Shown here piece by piece: positions 1 through 12,076 of a stretch of 64,000 nucleotides of DNA; within the stretch, counting starts at the first letter, position 1, and each line of letters starts with the position of its first letter. A model generated the notes under the pieces. The model saw only the letters and a list, made by a program, of their open reading frames with translations, did not search any database and had not been told where the DNA came from. The position numbers and the translations under genes are program-made. The DNA comes from Fusarium oxysporum f. sp. lycopersici 4287 (Eukaryota; Ascomycota; Sordariomycetes; Hypocreales; Nectriaceae), in NCBI RefSeq assembly GCF_000149955.1, contig NC_030989.1, forward strand, positions 1,286,552 through 1,350,551, given 5' to 3'.

Positions 1-2381
1 GCTTGCGTTCTCGCCATGAACGGAACTGGAACCGTGGCACGGGCAGGGGCCGGTGTCTCTGAGACAGCGAATCTCCATCGATCCCGCGAACCCCGAAGGT
101 GTCGGCATCTGAGGGGGGGACCATGTGTGTACGTTATGGAGTACTCTATCAGCTGTGGGCGTCAAAGTCTGGAAGCATTCTCCATCTCGGTAGGTTCTCT
201 GTGGAGGCGACAAGCGCCGAAACTGGCAGCCGTAACGAGACCGGACATTGAATATCGAGCTGTGAATTCCATCAGGTACTTGGCCAGACTGCTATTTCGA
301 GTGTCTGTGGTCTGTAATTCACGGCGACCGGCCTGTAACCCGCTGGATGCCGTCCCAACTAACACGCGCGCAGCCGAAGAGAGCGGGGGAGGGGGGAGCG
401 CGTGCGACCACACACTTGGAGGGGTCTTACTCGAAGAGGAAAGTATGGGCAAATGGGCGAGAAGCTCCTCTTCCATGATACGGGGCATATCTCGGTGTTC
501 GGTGTTGGTTTGACTGGGGGAGAGCTCGAGAAAGGGTAAAGTTGGAGGATAAGAGCTAGAGCTGTAGACCAATCGCATGTGGTCATCTTCTTCAGGCGGG
601 GTCTCCAAGGTTGCCTCTTTCGGCACCCACAGAGCGGGGGTTAAGACCGCCGACCTCTTGAAGTCAACGGCAGCTACGGTACAAATCTCCGTCTTTAGGT
701 ATATTCTGCTGTCAAGAAGAAAAATTAAAGGTGATGCTGTGTCTCCAAGGGACTCCAATTGAGAGAAATTGAGTTAGTCTCTTGGAGAAGAATGGAACAT
801 TCTAGGGAAACAATGTCCGATGCGATGTGATACTGACGATGGTGTAAGTGGGGGACATGCTATGATGGATGGATGATGCCGTAACAACTACAACTACACC
901 ACAGCAACCGTACCTAAACGACTTGCTATTGAGTAATTGGTCTCCAGTTATCGCTACGGAGTCGTCTATTGTGGAAATGTTACTCGGAAGCTGTTATCAA
1001 TGATGCAGTTGTCCACAGATGGACCGACTCTCCACTGAGGCTCTGATATCGTACGTAGATTGCCTCATTTACAAGGACTTGTCCCTCTCAATCATTGATA
1101 TCTCTAGCATACTTTGACCGGTGACTGATACCTAGGTAAGACTTCCATCGTCTCATGACTGCATACTATACCTTGTCATAAACTCATATGCCTCAAATCT
1201 GATTTCCGTCGCTATTCGGTATCCCGCCATCCATCCGTGTCTAGCCCCCCGAAACTCCTCCTGACCCATACTCCGGCTACGGTCACGGATGCGGATGCGG
1301 GGTGACTTCTTCCGCACTTTCATCTCCGGAGCTTCAGTGAGATTCGACCAGAACCGCCACATGATGATGGCGAGAAAGCCAAGCTTTTCGGACTCGATCT
1401 GTTTTGTTGATGCAGTTGTTTTGCATCTCAAATGTTTGCCTCTTTGGTTATTTCCCCGCATTTTCATATTCCTCAGCTTGAGAACCTGCAGGTAAACAGC
1501 TCACTATCAAAACATGCGTATAGCTTCACACGATGAGAGTGAACAGCTTAATATGAGTAGCATATCCCACTCCGTACAACTAGCATTTCATTTAATATTT
1601 ACTTATTTTTCCTTCAAAAGAAGAATACAAACCTGAAATGGCGAAACTCATATTATCGCATCGTCTAAAATATCAGCATACTTACCTACCCTGAATCTCC
1701 GGACAACCGGCGTCTATTAAACCCTCAAGGTTCATCATCCTCATCCCCTACCTTTCCTCTCTTTGTGATCCCATTCAGAAAGTGTCCCACAACGCCGTAA
1801 CATCTCCGACCTGTCACCCAAAACCCAACTTAGCATAGTCTGAGGCTGCCAAAGTTGCCCCTGGCGTTAGTTATAGTGCTGGTGTTTTCCCCCGCCGCCG
1901 GAGGTCGAAGCCGGCTTCGGGAACATCGCTCGCATCCGTAGCAGCTCGGCGCCTGGTAATGTTCTCGGATCAGAGAGTCACACTTCGCCCGCGAGGAAAA
2001 TTTGGAGGTTGATGAGGCTCAGTGAAATAACTTGAATGGCTGGAGTGATTTCAGTCTAACCGCGCTCTTCAACTTCTAGCAAAGAATTCCAGTTGGAATC
2101 AACACCTTTTCCTCGTTACTCCACGAGACCCCATTAACCATATCTTACACCAAAAAAGAAATCCATTGTCCTAATTTTCATCGCAGAATGTCGTTCCATC
2201 CGTATTGCTTGAATGTCGAGCCCCAGACCGTGATGCCGTCCCACAATCCGTCTACCTATTTATCCGATCCGTAAAGCGCCAGCCCATAAATCATACCTAT
2301 CATAAACCCAACCCTACTCTGCCCAGTCGTCATGAAGCGAATACGACGACATTAGCCCGTACCTTTTTAAAAAATATGAAC
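1..2381. other. left-edge region without a convincing gene
   Basis: About 2.4 kb with no coding region I can support. The longest open frame is on the minus strand at 162-758 (198 codons). It is Ser/Pro/Thr-rich, matches no family I recognise and has no clear splice context, so I leave it uncalled; it could be part of a gene running off the left edge. The stretch at 1480-2200 is A/T-rich with no frame over 70 codons. The part nearest 2381 is the 3' flank of the minus-strand F-box/ankyrin gene. Confidence 0.4.
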
Positions 2382-5222
2382 TTACATCAGAAACCCAAAC
2401 AACAGAGGGGCTGGTATCGGCATGGGAGCTCCATCATCATAGTCATCAAAATCACTCGAGTTTCCCTCACCCCATCCGTCTTCCCCATCTTGCTCCCCTT
2501 GATCATTTTCATCTTCTTCGTCTTCATCCCCATCCCCTCCGCCCATGTAGGGAGGGAAAAGCTCGAATGGAACTCCATCGCTATCGACGTCATAGTAATC
2601 TGAATGATCGTCAATCTCGTCACTGACAGAGCCATATTCGAAGTCTTCCCCTTCCTCTTCCTCTTCAGCATCCTCGCCCTCAACATCCATTCCAATAGTA
2701 GCATTGAGTATATCCGACACCGAGGGTTCCACATAGGCTATGTCGAGGGCCTCCAGGACCTTTCGCCCCTCGACTTTTAGGACCTCGGTTTTCGGAATCG
2801 CTTGCTCCACGAGTTCTTTGACATCTTCATCATCAAGCGTTGTGACATCAGTTCGGAGACCAGCTGAAATCAACCGGCTGGTAAATGTCCAGTTGAGTTG
2901 CGGTACACGATCATCTGATCTTCCGACTAGAACCCTGCTTGGATGGGGCTCCCAGTGTATAAGAGATGACCAGCATTCTCGATGTAGCCTCTCTGGTTTG
3001 CCGCGCAACGCGTGCGGATGTTTGGCGAGAAGTTGACATGTCTGTGGCTGATAACCATGAGTTATGGTATACATGAGAGCACCGTCAGGCATGGCGTTTG
3101 TAGGCATATGGATGTCAGCACCCCCATTTACAAGAACAGGTGTTGTCCGCCAACAAGACCCAGATTTGAAACTATAATACAACGGTGGCTCGCCCTCGAA
3201 CAGCTCATTCGGGTCCTGGCCGCGATCAAGAAGCACTTGAATCAGGCTTGATGGCTCGTCGGCAATCGGAGAAGGCTTCTCCAAGCACCGGTAGATTAAC
3301 CCCTTACGGAACACGCTCGGGGTTGGTACCGACCTCATCAGGTCGGCAGCTCGTGTCCAGAGTTGATTGTTCAGAGCCGTTTTGAGGAGATCCACCAAGA
3401 AGCCCTCGGAGGGACCTGAGATGCCGTACTTGGCGTAATCGATGTGCAGAATGAAATCCGTCTTTCCATCATCATACGATTCGTGAACGAATATTGAGAG
3501 AAGCCTTTCCAGATCGCCCTTTTCTGGCCGCCCCCCGTTCTCAATGATCGCTCTAGCGATATTCAAGTTTCCATGAATGATGGCCTCTGTGAATGGACGG
3601 CTGGTAGCAACACCCTTTTCGTTTGGGTCAGCACCATGCTCAATGAGAAGCTTAGCTAGAGTGGCGTGCTGATTATCCCATTCACGGTTGAAGTAGGGTT
3701 CACATTGCCGTGTGCAGATAATGTTGAGTGGAGTGATCTCGTCTCTCGAATCTTCCAATGTTGCTCCTGCATCCAGCAGCATCTTGGCAGAGTCGTACAA
3801 ACCCAGAATAGCAGAGCCTTCGGCAGTCTCACCGACCCTCGCAAGCGCAGACAGACCTTCATTGTCTACCGCGTTGACATTGGCACCACCTTCGAGCAAT
3901 GCTTGCATTGCATCTGTGTTACAGCTCGCGCTCGCTACCATCAAAGGTGTCATTCCAAGAAGAGTTTCCCGTGCATCGACATCGAAACCCTTAGTAATGA
4001 ACTTCTGAATGATTTCGGCCTCGGAGACCTTGCTAGATTGCTTCGGAGGAGATCCGAGGGGGTCAAAAAAGTCTTCTGGCCGGAGGTGACGAGGTCCGAG
4101 AATCAGGTGAAGGATACTGAATTGGTGTACAGATAATGTCGTGACATTTGAACCCAGATCAACGAGTCTTGCGGCGTCATCGAAGCGACGTGAGAAACAT
4201 GCCATCATGAGGGGTGTCAGCCCCGTCTCAATGAGCCTCTTATCAAGATCGGCGCCATGTTGGAGGAGATATGGGACTACAGTGTCCCAATGTCCATACC
4301 ATATTGCTTGGAACAGTGGTGTTCCCATAAACGGACCCTCAACATCGATGTCTTCTTGGTACTTTTCGTCAATGAGAAACTCAACGAGATCCATCATGTT
4401 CTCTTTCGCAGCGTGATGTAGTGCGGTGAGTTTGAATCTGCTGGAGTCCACAGGGGTGTCGTCCTGTCGCCATGCGAGCGGTTCCAGCTCAAAGTCTATT
4501 CCCTGATAGATGACCGGCGACGCTCCACGTTTCAACAGAAACTTTGCCGTTTCGTACTGATTATGGCATATGGCGACATGTAAAGGTGTCCAGTTCCCCC
4601 CATGTAAATCTTCGAGCTCTCCTTCATCAACAGCTGGAGACTCGGTGAAAGCTTCCATGGGCAGATGTGGACGACACAAGCACACGCCCCATGAAGGGGC
4701 ATCAATAGGAGCACCCGCATCGAGGAGAATCTCAATCATATCGATCCGTCCCTTACTCGCAGCAACGTGTATAGGCTCCCATCTGCAATCGCTGAATATG
4801 CCGTCGTCGCAACCGCTTTCGAAGCAATCGCACATGTCGTGTAACACATATGATGCGTCCAAATCAACTGAGTGGTCATCATCGTGAACCCTCCACACAG
4901 GGTCGTCGTAGTAATTCGAATGGTAGTTGTACCACTTATGCGCACGGTCGATGCGTGGTTTGGGTCGGTGGGTGAAGGCTACCCGTGAAGCGTCAACGCC
5001 AGCTTCGAGAGCACGGCGCAAGACATTGATGTCTCCATGTTCGACAGCCCAATGTATGGCACCCGGTCTATCCGATCGAGCTTCGCGTTTCCAGAGAATC
5101 GGGCTGGCGATATCGTAGCAGTGTCGGTTGGCTCGTGATAAGCTAGCTATATCATATTTCTTGACCAAGAACCCGGCGATATTACAGAGGACCTCGTTTG
5201 GCAGCCTGTCCAGCGAAGGCAT
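2382..5222 (-). CDS. F-box and ankyrin-repeat protein
   Basis: Single-exon gene of 946 aa. The first 45 residues read as an F-box (LPNEVLCNIAGFL, followed by SLSRANRHCYDIASPILWKR), the segment that binds Skp1 in SCF ubiquitin ligases. Ankyrin repeats follow from about residue 54 to 570; recognisable cores include TPLHVAI, TALHHAA, TPLFQAI, TPLMMAC and TPLMVAS, each followed by a helix and a GA/GAD turn. The C-terminal 100 residues are strongly acidic (runs of E and D). By family logic the ankyrins would choose the substrate and the F-box recruit the ligase, but no substrate can be read from the sequence. Such proteins are greatly expanded in filamentous fungi. The start follows from the F-box beginning at residue 2. 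No introns are needed. Confidence 0.9.
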   Translation of the reverse strand: MPSLDRLPNEVLCNIAGFLVKKYDIASLSRANRHCYDIASPILWKREARSDRPGAIHWAVEHGDINVLRRALEAGVDASRVAFTHRPKPRIDRAHKWYNYHSNYYDDPVWRVHDDDHSVDLDASYVLHDMCDCFESGCDDGIFSDCRWEPIHVAASKGRIDMIEILLDAGAPIDAPSWGVCLCRPHLPMEAFTESPAVDEGELEDLHGGNWTPLHVAICHNQYETAKFLLKRGASPVIYQGIDFELEPLAWRQDDTPVDSSRFKLTALHHAAKENMMDLVEFLIDEKYQEDIDVEGPFMGTPLFQAIWYGHWDTVVPYLLQHGADLDKRLIETGLTPLMMACFSRRFDDAARLVDLGSNVTTLSVHQFSILHLILGPRHLRPEDFFDPLGSPPKQSSKVSEAEIIQKFITKGFDVDARETLLGMTPLMVASASCNTDAMQALLEGGANVNAVDNEGLSALARVGETAEGSAILGLYDSAKMLLDAGATLEDSRDEITPLNIICTRQCEPYFNREWDNQHATLAKLLIEHGADPNEKGVATSRPFTEAIIHGNLNIARAIIENGGRPEKGDLERLLSIFVHESYDDGKTDFILHIDYAKYGISGPSEGFLVDLLKTALNNQLWTRAADLMRSVPTPSVFRKGLIYRCLEKPSPIADEPSSLIQVLLDRGQDPNELFEGEPPLYYSFKSGSCWRTTPVLVNGGADIHMPTNAMPDGALMYTITHGYQPQTCQLLAKHPHALRGKPERLHRECWSSLIHWEPHPSRVLVGRSDDRVPQLNWTFTSRLISAGLRTDVTTLDDEDVKELVEQAIPKTEVLKVEGRKVLEALDIAYVEPSVSDILNATIGMDVEGEDAEEEEEGEDFEYGSVSDEIDDHSDYYDVDSDGVPFELFPPYMGGGDGDEDEEDENDQGEQDGEDGWGEGNSSDFDDYDDGAPMPIPAPLLFGFLM

Positions 5223-6343
5223 GGTGGGCGAGCTACCTTGGGCGACGAGGGACCTGGAGAAGAGGATGATGCAAGGAAAGAAAAGTTAGGGTATGACTGA
5301 GTGAGTATGAGGGGGAGCTGTAGCTCATGCCTAATAATAATCCATGGCAATGGAATTTCTCGATTTTCCCGAAGTGGAGCTGTTTGGCGAAGCTCTCGCA
5401 TCACGCCAAAGCTGGACGAGCCAACCAGATCGAGATTTACGTAGTTTAGCGGAGTTCGCTCCGCATCTAGCGCCATCAGCCCTGTCCTGGTCAACTGAAG
5501 CACTGTCCATTCGTTGTATGGTCCCAATACCTTGGGAGCGTGGGTTGTTTCATCGGGAGGAATTAAGCACTTTAGATGGAAAAGAGATGAAAAGTTTACA
5601 TCATTTGTTTCGACCCATAGCGATGTAACTAAACTTCATCATTACCGTTATGCCCAATACCCTGTAGAAGTGTCAGCGGCTGAGTGCTATGCAGGGTTTG
5701 ACCCACTCTCAATCGTACATTGTTTTAGTCAAGACATCCATTGGATTGAATGGAAGGTCCATAGGTTTGGTTGAAACATGGGTCCATGATAGAATCAATG
5801 GGCTCAGATATTTCTGTGTCAATTGGAAACAAGGGAGGAAATAATCAAGGCGGTTTGCAGAATCGAAAGGCAATTCATCCCTGGAGCAGGCTCATTTACT
5901 TGGCACAGATCCAACAAGCTTGGCCGTGCAATGGCTTTGAGATACTCCCCCAGTCAACTGGATGTTATCGATGTGCAAGTTGCTTTTGGTGGCTCTGTGC
6001 ACATTCTCCCATATACACTCTGGAATATCGTTGGTTTATTTTTCCACTTTCTCTGTGCTTCGTAAAGTCAGATGATGGTTTGTGATAACCAGGGGCAACC
6101 CAGCCTCAACGTCGACCACACTCGGCCCATTCTGCCTTGGACTTACAGCGGGAGGCCGACCAACATGAAATGGAGGGTACAAACACAAGGCTATACACCC
6201 TCGACTAAAAGTCAAAATGAAATACTAGAGCGAAGCAACATTATATAAAGTTGATCCCTAACTAACTTTCATAGAGAATTCTTACTACTTTATCTATACT
6301 CCTTCCTGCATTGGCTATCAACACCATAGTCAAAACCTGAACC
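5223..6343. other. divergent promoter region
   Basis: About 1.1 kb between the start of the minus-strand F-box/ankyrin gene and the start of the plus-strand deaminase-like gene. Short frames here (for example 5344-5628 and 5771-6085, plus strand) lack domains and codon regularity. A TATA-like ATTATATAAAG lies at about 6239-6249, roughly 100 bp before the downstream ATG, and could serve that gene. I see nothing else. Confidence 0.5.
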
Positions 6344-7885
6344 ATGGGCGTTGGAAAGCCTCGTCTAGACAAATATGAGAAGATTCTCTCACGTCTTTTT
6401 GAGAATCTTGCATTATTCCATATACTCAAAGGCATCGATGGCCCTCACATGGTCACCGCCCATGCCCCAACTGATGTTCAAGGTATCAGGCGCAGGTTCC
6501 TCAAAAACTTGTGTTTCATCTGCGATTATCGAAAGGGTGGAGACACTACTACTTCAATTGCTCTAGAATCCCAGACAAACGAGGTTATTCTCTGGGTTGC
6601 CGCGAATTGCACGCCGCATGATAAAGTCATCCGGTTCCTGAACGATGTTCTTCAACAGCTACAAAGGGACCCGAAAGGGACTGAGGAAGAACGAGAAAGG
6701 CTGAGAGAGAAGTTGACAAAGAAATGCGTTGGCTTTGCAGCCCCAAGGCTGAAGAAAGAGTGCAAGCTATTGTTGCGGGCTGCTAGTTACTGCGAAAAGT
6801 ATCTGAAAGAAGATGGCACAACAGTCCAAGGAGCTGGTAAGTTGAGCCATAACAACAGGAAGAGGCATAACTAACTAGGGATATTCATAGAAAGAAGATC
6901 CCTCCTAGAGTGGCTACCTCGATTCTCTGCCACCAATACCGACACTCTAGCCCTTTGTAAAACTGCTTACGATTCTCGACATGATCTTCAGATGTCGAGC
7001 CTTGGGTCTCTAAGTAGAGAGCTTGGTGTTGCACCTCGAGAAACTGCAATGAATATCAAGGCAGTCAGACATTTGATAGGTCGTCTTGCCGAGAGAATCC
7101 GCATACCAGCACTCCTGATTGGAGATTTTCTCATGTTAGGACCACTTTTCAACTCTTATCAAATCAAGAAAGTTCAGGCCCCTATCCCAGCAATTGTCCC
7201 GCCAGCGGATGGGCTTAGGAACCTCAACTCGATCCTAAAAAGGATACTACAGCCTAGGGATCCCCGTCTTGAGGATATGCAGAACTATCTCGCTCGATTA
7301 GATGGGCCACTAAAACTGGAAGAGGCCATCAGATCCATGTACGACGAGGATAAGGGCCAAGCACGTGTGCACTCCGAGATTCAGGTGCTAGAAGAATTCC
7401 ATCGCAACGAACGAAGCTTCGTCGGTAACGATCGCTACATAGCGTGCAGCAAGCTTTCATGTCTATGCTGCAAATTCTACTTTAAGTACCACCCTGGAAG
7501 GCTCGAGGAGCCCGAGTCTCATCAGAAAGCGTACCTGAACTGGAGACCTATTGAGTTGCCAGGCGGACGGGAGAATGAGCACTGGGCGCATCAGCGTCGA
7601 GTCTTGGGAATGCTTAGCAGTGAGCTGAGTACAGCAGTTGAAAAGCAGATCGAAACTCGGCAACGGCCTACCCCATGGCGGCCAGACTCTGTGACGAATA
7701 TCACCGATGCTATGAACTCTGCAAGCCTTGGCGAGGTTGAGGCTGACGAAGTCTTGGGAAACGGTGATGGATGGAGTGATGGCACAGATTCTGCCTCATT
7801 GGCACATATGAACGAAGATGAATTCAGCGATGAGAGTGAGGATAGTGATGACGAGTCGGATGGAGGCGCAGGATTAGATGCTTGA
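6344..7885 (+). CDS. OTT_1508-like deaminase family protein
   Basis: Two exons, 6344-6836 and 6891-7885, give 495 aa. The 54-nt intron has donor GTAAGT, a CTAAC branch site at 6871-6875 and a CATAG acceptor, and the join keeps frame (phase 1). The second half carries a zinc-deaminase-type signature: HSEIQVLEEF (His325, Glu327), then a Cys cluster with CxxC spacing (Cys355 and Cys358, in CSKLSCLCC). This pattern and length fit the fungal OTT_1508-like deaminase family (Pfam PF14441), whose members are predicted nucleic-acid or nucleotide deaminases with mostly unknown substrates. The first 300 residues are helical and family-specific. The C-terminus is a Ser/Asp/Glu-rich acidic tail. The catalytic residues are present, so the gene looks intact. 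Substrate and role are unknown. Confidence 0.8.
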
Positions 7886-8015
7886 AGTGACAGGAGCATA
7901 TATCTAAGATTTTAGTTAACTGCTACTATTGACAAATTGGATATTTAGGAAGAACCCAGCAATGGAGGAATACAAAATTAAATTTACTCTCGGTACACGC
8001 TATTAAAAGGACCGG

Positions 8016-9113
8016 CTAGCTACGGCGCTTCCTCTCCCTCTTCTTTCCACAATGTGCCTCCCGCTCATGTCTACTCAAGTTGCACTTCCTGGTAAACCAC
8101 TCATTGCATAACAAACATTGGAAGGTCTTCCGGGAGCGGTGAGTCTTGTAGTGACGACGCATATCCTTCTGCCAAACATCTGTATAGTTACAGCCAGGCC
8201 AGGAACAGTGAACAGGTCTGGTATGAGTTCGAAGATGGTTGCTAAGTTCTCGTTAGTAACGTGGGCATATAGAATTAAGGGATCACAAGCCTCACTTCCG
8301 CTTGCGATTCTCGTCGAAGGACTTATCGCATTTGGGCCAGTTGCAAAAAAAATCTTCCATTTCTTGAAAACTCGTCACTTTTCAGACGAGTCACGGCATC
8401 TTCTTCGAACCTTTCCTTACTGCTCGTTTCCGAACTTGAACTATTATCTGTTGAGATCTCAGCAGGAGGAGAAACAAAGTCTGACGCGATGAGACCAAAA
8501 GATTGTATCTGAGTTCCGTCACTTCCTAAAACCACAGGAGAGAATGCATCAAGGATTGCATCGTTCGACTGGCTGTATGCAGAACCCGCACTCTACAGAG
8601 TGGATGTGGGGTCTGGGGAGCCGGAGAGCGATACATATCCTGGAAGCACCTCATGTGCGGATTCAGGAAGATCGAGAAGAGATACAGGCGAGGATGAAAG
8701 GTTGAACTGAGCTGCTTCGACATTGCTGAGATGCGAATCCATCCCGATAATCGGCGCTGCGAAGTCAACCTCGGAGCAGTCGTCCACAGCTGGAGGTGCG
8801 GAGTCCATAGCCAAGCCAAGAACATTCTCTTGATCAATCAAAGGGCCAAGAGAAACAATGTCCTGCGGCCATGAGCCCATGAGGCTCTGATCCACATCCT
8901 GAGAGTATGTCACCGTGAACAAGGCCTCGAAGTCTGTTGGAGACACTAGATACAAGGCGGCGCAACGTCAGTACAGCGGCCGGTGGAGTATCCTCAAGTA
9001 TAATGACTCAAGCTTGACACTTTTAACTTACGGCTGAGCGAATTGTCCGAGCCTACGAAACTTAATTCCGTAGGCTCGTCCTGAATCTGGGGAAGTGACT
9101 GAGTATCACTCAT
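8016..9113 (-). CDS. C2H2 zinc-finger protein, four exons, in-frame TAG
   Basis: Assembled from exons 9113-9032, 8945-8421, 8362-8296 and 8241-8016. All joins are in frame (900 nt in total). Donors are GTAAGT, GTAAGG and GTGAGG; the last intron has a textbook CTAAC branch site. The C-terminus carries C2H2 fingers. The first is split by the last intron (CNWPKC, 12 residues, then HLRTH), the second runs CSWPGC to HYKTH, and the third CLLC to HEREAH; a basic tail GKKRERKRR ends the protein. This is typical of a DNA-binding regulator. The N-terminal 200 residues are acidic and Ser-rich, as in an activation region. Exon 2 contains TAG at 8595-8593. It disappears if a small phase-0 intron starts at GTATCG (about 8634) and ends at CTGTAG (42 nt) or CAGCCAG (66 nt); otherwise the gene is interrupted. 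Confidence 0.75.
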
Positions 9114-11362
9114 GAGCTTGACGCTGCGAATGGGATTGGAAAGAGGGTGCATTTACAAAGAAACTCTCAGAGGAAGCGTTTCATTTTATACTCTATTGTT
9201 GTTTTCTCCTTATCTCACATACTCTCGGCATGGCTTAGAATGACACTTTGAGTAGGCTTTCTCGCAACTTCTTGGCCAGGCAAGTTCCAATGATTGTCCC
9301 TCGACCCCTCAATTGGAGGTCAGAAGTCATGTTATTGGTATTCGGTTGGCCATGTTTGTTGGTCGGAAGTGTAAAAATGCCCGCTAGGGGAGGCCTACCT
9401 TATCTTATTGGCCGGTGATTAATGTGGTTGCATACACAGAGGTCGGGGCCAACGGGAACTTTGGCTTACACGGCCCGGGCTGAGGAGACGATGTCTTGGA
9501 GTGAACTCAATGGGTTTAATGGTTTGTTTTAATTCTGTCTTGAGACTTTCGACGGTTGCTTATTGGAGGTGACAGTAGCAAGGTAAACTTGTGCCTGGCG
9601 AAGTCTAATAAGTTGCAACCAACACCTGTCAGTCTTACCACCACCCCCGACTGAGGCTCTGTTTTTTTCACGATATCAGCCTTGGTGAGAGAATAAGACT
9701 TTTGGTTGCCTCACCACATCTACACCAAGACAAGTAATGCTTTATCTCTCAACTTAATGAATAGACGTTACGATGCACCTCAGCGATGTCATCAAGCCAC
9801 AGTTTGGGGTAAAGTCACTGCCTAAACTATAGCAAGTGGAATACAACTGGAGAAAGTCGTCAACTCGTCCAGGTCTAGACTGAAGACATTCTCCACAACC
9901 AAACCACGCCGTTGAAACCATGAGCGAGCCCGGTTCCTAGGCTAGGAGGAATCGAGGATACGGTTATCAAGAATAGACATTGACTAACCAAACCCCATTT
10001 CAAATCATGAGAGGTTTGCACTGACCAGTATCATATGATCATGATGGTGTTTTCACGTCTAAGCCGCCGCCAAGTAACGTTATGCTTCAATTAGTTGCAT
10101 GATAGGACATCGAGATTAAGTTTACGTTTGGAAAAAAATGCCCGCCCGAAAACTCCGACTCCCATGATACTATTCTGGAAGAATGTCGGTGATCTCATAT
10201 GAACAGGCCACACGTAATTGAGATATGAACCGCATTTATGATATAATTCACGATGCAGGACACGAAAGATCATCGCAGTGACACATACAAAAAGACCCTG
10301 GTGATATCATTTCAAGGGATATGAAACCGCCATCTCGTAAAGATCTGTTGAGATCTTGATCAGAAACGTCATAAACGTTGACAGGCAATGGACTAGTAAG
10401 CCAACCCCTGCGACTGCAATGCCACGCAATGGAGCTCAACGTTTGACAAAACGGAATGTCCATGAGGACCAGCCATTTCGCGTAACACGAGGCTGAGGCC
10501 AGCCTCTGTCCTGTCAAACAAAGACCATCGTATCCTATTCCTTGGCATCGGTCTCGCCTGTGCATGTACGTTAGCTAACTAATCGTTAGTGGTAGATCCA
10601 CAGATTTGGGTTTTATCGGCGAGAAAAAAACCAATGAATATCGTAGCATGTGACGGAAGAATGGCATTTGAATGATAAAAAAGGGAAGCTAATTATGGAT
10701 ATCGGATCTTCAATCATTGGACTAGGATCCTCTCATGTTTCGAAACGAGGGATTGAGCATCGTAATCTCTTGACGTCAGAAGAATTGGACCTTTTCATGA
10801 CGATATTCATTTGCTTACTTGGGGTGTGTTTGAGATTGTGTAATCAGTGTATTATAATAAGGTAATGTTTATATTAAGTTGTCTCTGATACTGGCCTCAA
10901 CATCGTGAATGGCACCTGTCTCTTGTCCATTGCCGGAGAGAAACACCCATCCAATGAAATAGTCGCGGCAGGACCCTCGTATTAAAGGCCCCGACTTGGC
11001 CACAGCTGGGACCCCCCGCACCGGCGATCCCTCTAGCCATTCGCTAAACCCCCTGCAATCCACTGGAGCGGGTTCCACTATGGGCTCAATACCCACTGAG
11101 GATCCGCTAGTCACCTCACGATGCTATAGCCAGCCACTTCCAGGTTCCGATCGGCCAGCTACATCGGTTAAGCTGAGAACATTTTGAGGCAACATTAAAA
11201 GACTCGACCATCGCCCTTTTTTTTCTTGGTTTGCTCGTATCATCAGTTCACTTCAAAGACCACAAACACCATAGACAAGATATTAACTCGATTCTTGTCA
11301 TCCTCTTCCCATCCTCCCTTCTCAAAATTTACCTCTCTGCATCAAAACTCTACCCAGCAACC
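9114..11362. other. intergenic region
   Basis: About 2.2 kb between the divergently transcribed zinc-finger gene (-) and the secreted-protein gene (+). Two minus-strand frames at 10091-10273 and 10248-10565 show no family resemblance and are probably chance. The last 170 bp before the plus-strand ATG is rich in C and T, as is usual for a strongly expressed fungal 5' leader. Confidence 0.5.
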
Positions 11363-12076
11363 ATGCTCACATCAACCTTCTTCCTCAGCCTTCTCGGCCT
11401 TGCAGCGGCCTCACCGGTCCAGCCTCACATCAATGTGAACCCTCAATACCCTTCTCGGTCGACATCAAAGGGCTTCAAGCTCGTCGTCAACGTCACAGAC
11501 CACTCCAAGGACTTTGACCCCCCCATCCACAACACCGAGCTCACCAGCATCCACACCGGAGCCGGCCTCGCCCTCGTCGGAGTTATCGAGAAGGACGGCC
11601 GTATCTTCTACCAAAACGGCACCAAGGAGGAGCGCCAAAACGGCGAGGCTACTGTCATCAGCGACGGTGGCACTCCTTTGACTCCCAATGGCATCGCTCT
11701 TGTGGCCGACAAGAAGAATAAGAACCTCTTCGGTGCTACTCTCAACTTCGAGCCCGGCACCCCCGGTGTTCAGTTGAACCAGCCCGAGGACCCCTACACA
11801 TATCTGTTGCCCGAGACTTTTGTGGCGTGTAACAAGAGCTTGGAATACTACCAGGGCAAGCACTTCATCGTCATTGAGCAGGCACACCTCACCATCGACA
11901 AGAACAACAAGATCCAGCGCAACATCCCCAAGGGTTGTGCTCCCATCCGCCTTGTGCCCCAGTGTGCCGAGCTGGAAACTCTTCCTAAGGGGTCGTACTC
12001 CAGCCACAAGTACGCTCTTGAGTCCAAATGCTACAAGGATGTTTCCAAGATCCAGTGGGAGAAGTACAGTCCTTAA
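11363..12076 (+). CDS. small secreted protein, DUF7907-like
   Basis: A 237-aa protein if translation starts at the ATG at 11363. I prefer this start because it places a signal peptide first: MLTSTFFLSLLGLAAASPV, with a likely signal-peptidase cut after AAAS. A longer open frame reaches 11231 but its extra 44 residues look like a leader region. The mature protein begins with a GFKLVVNVTD block followed by LTSIHTGAG, which resembles the fungal DUF7907 family of secreted proteins. Cys174, Cys208, Cys220 and Cys238 (long-frame numbering minus 44, approximate) could form disulfides. One N-glycosylation motif is visible in NVTD and another in NGT. C-rich codon choice (AAG, AAC, CTC) suggests high expression. 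Function is unknown. Confidence 0.8.
   Translation: MLTSTFFLSLLGLAAASPVQPHINVNPQYPSRSTSKGFKLVVNVTDHSKDFDPPIHNTELTSIHTGAGLALVGVIEKDGRIFYQNGTKEERQNGEATVISDGGTPLTPNGIALVADKKNKNLFGATLNFEPGTPGVQLNQPEDPYTYLLPETFVACNKSLEYYQGKHFIVIEQAHLTIDKNNKIQRNIPKGCAPIRLVPQCAELETLPKGSYSSHKYALESKCYKDVSKIQWEKYSP

Noticed and set aside
162..758. 198-codon minus-strand frame at the left edge
   Set aside because: Low-complexity, no family, no splice or promoter context; kept only as a remark.
10091..10565. Two overlapping minus-strand frames, Cys-containing
   Set aside because: They share no motif with the Cys-rich trio at 53-55 kb and show no coding texture.
11465..12007. 180-codon minus-strand frame opposite the secreted-protein gene
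   Set aside because: Strong codon bias on the plus strand keeps the complement open; no domain on the minus strand.
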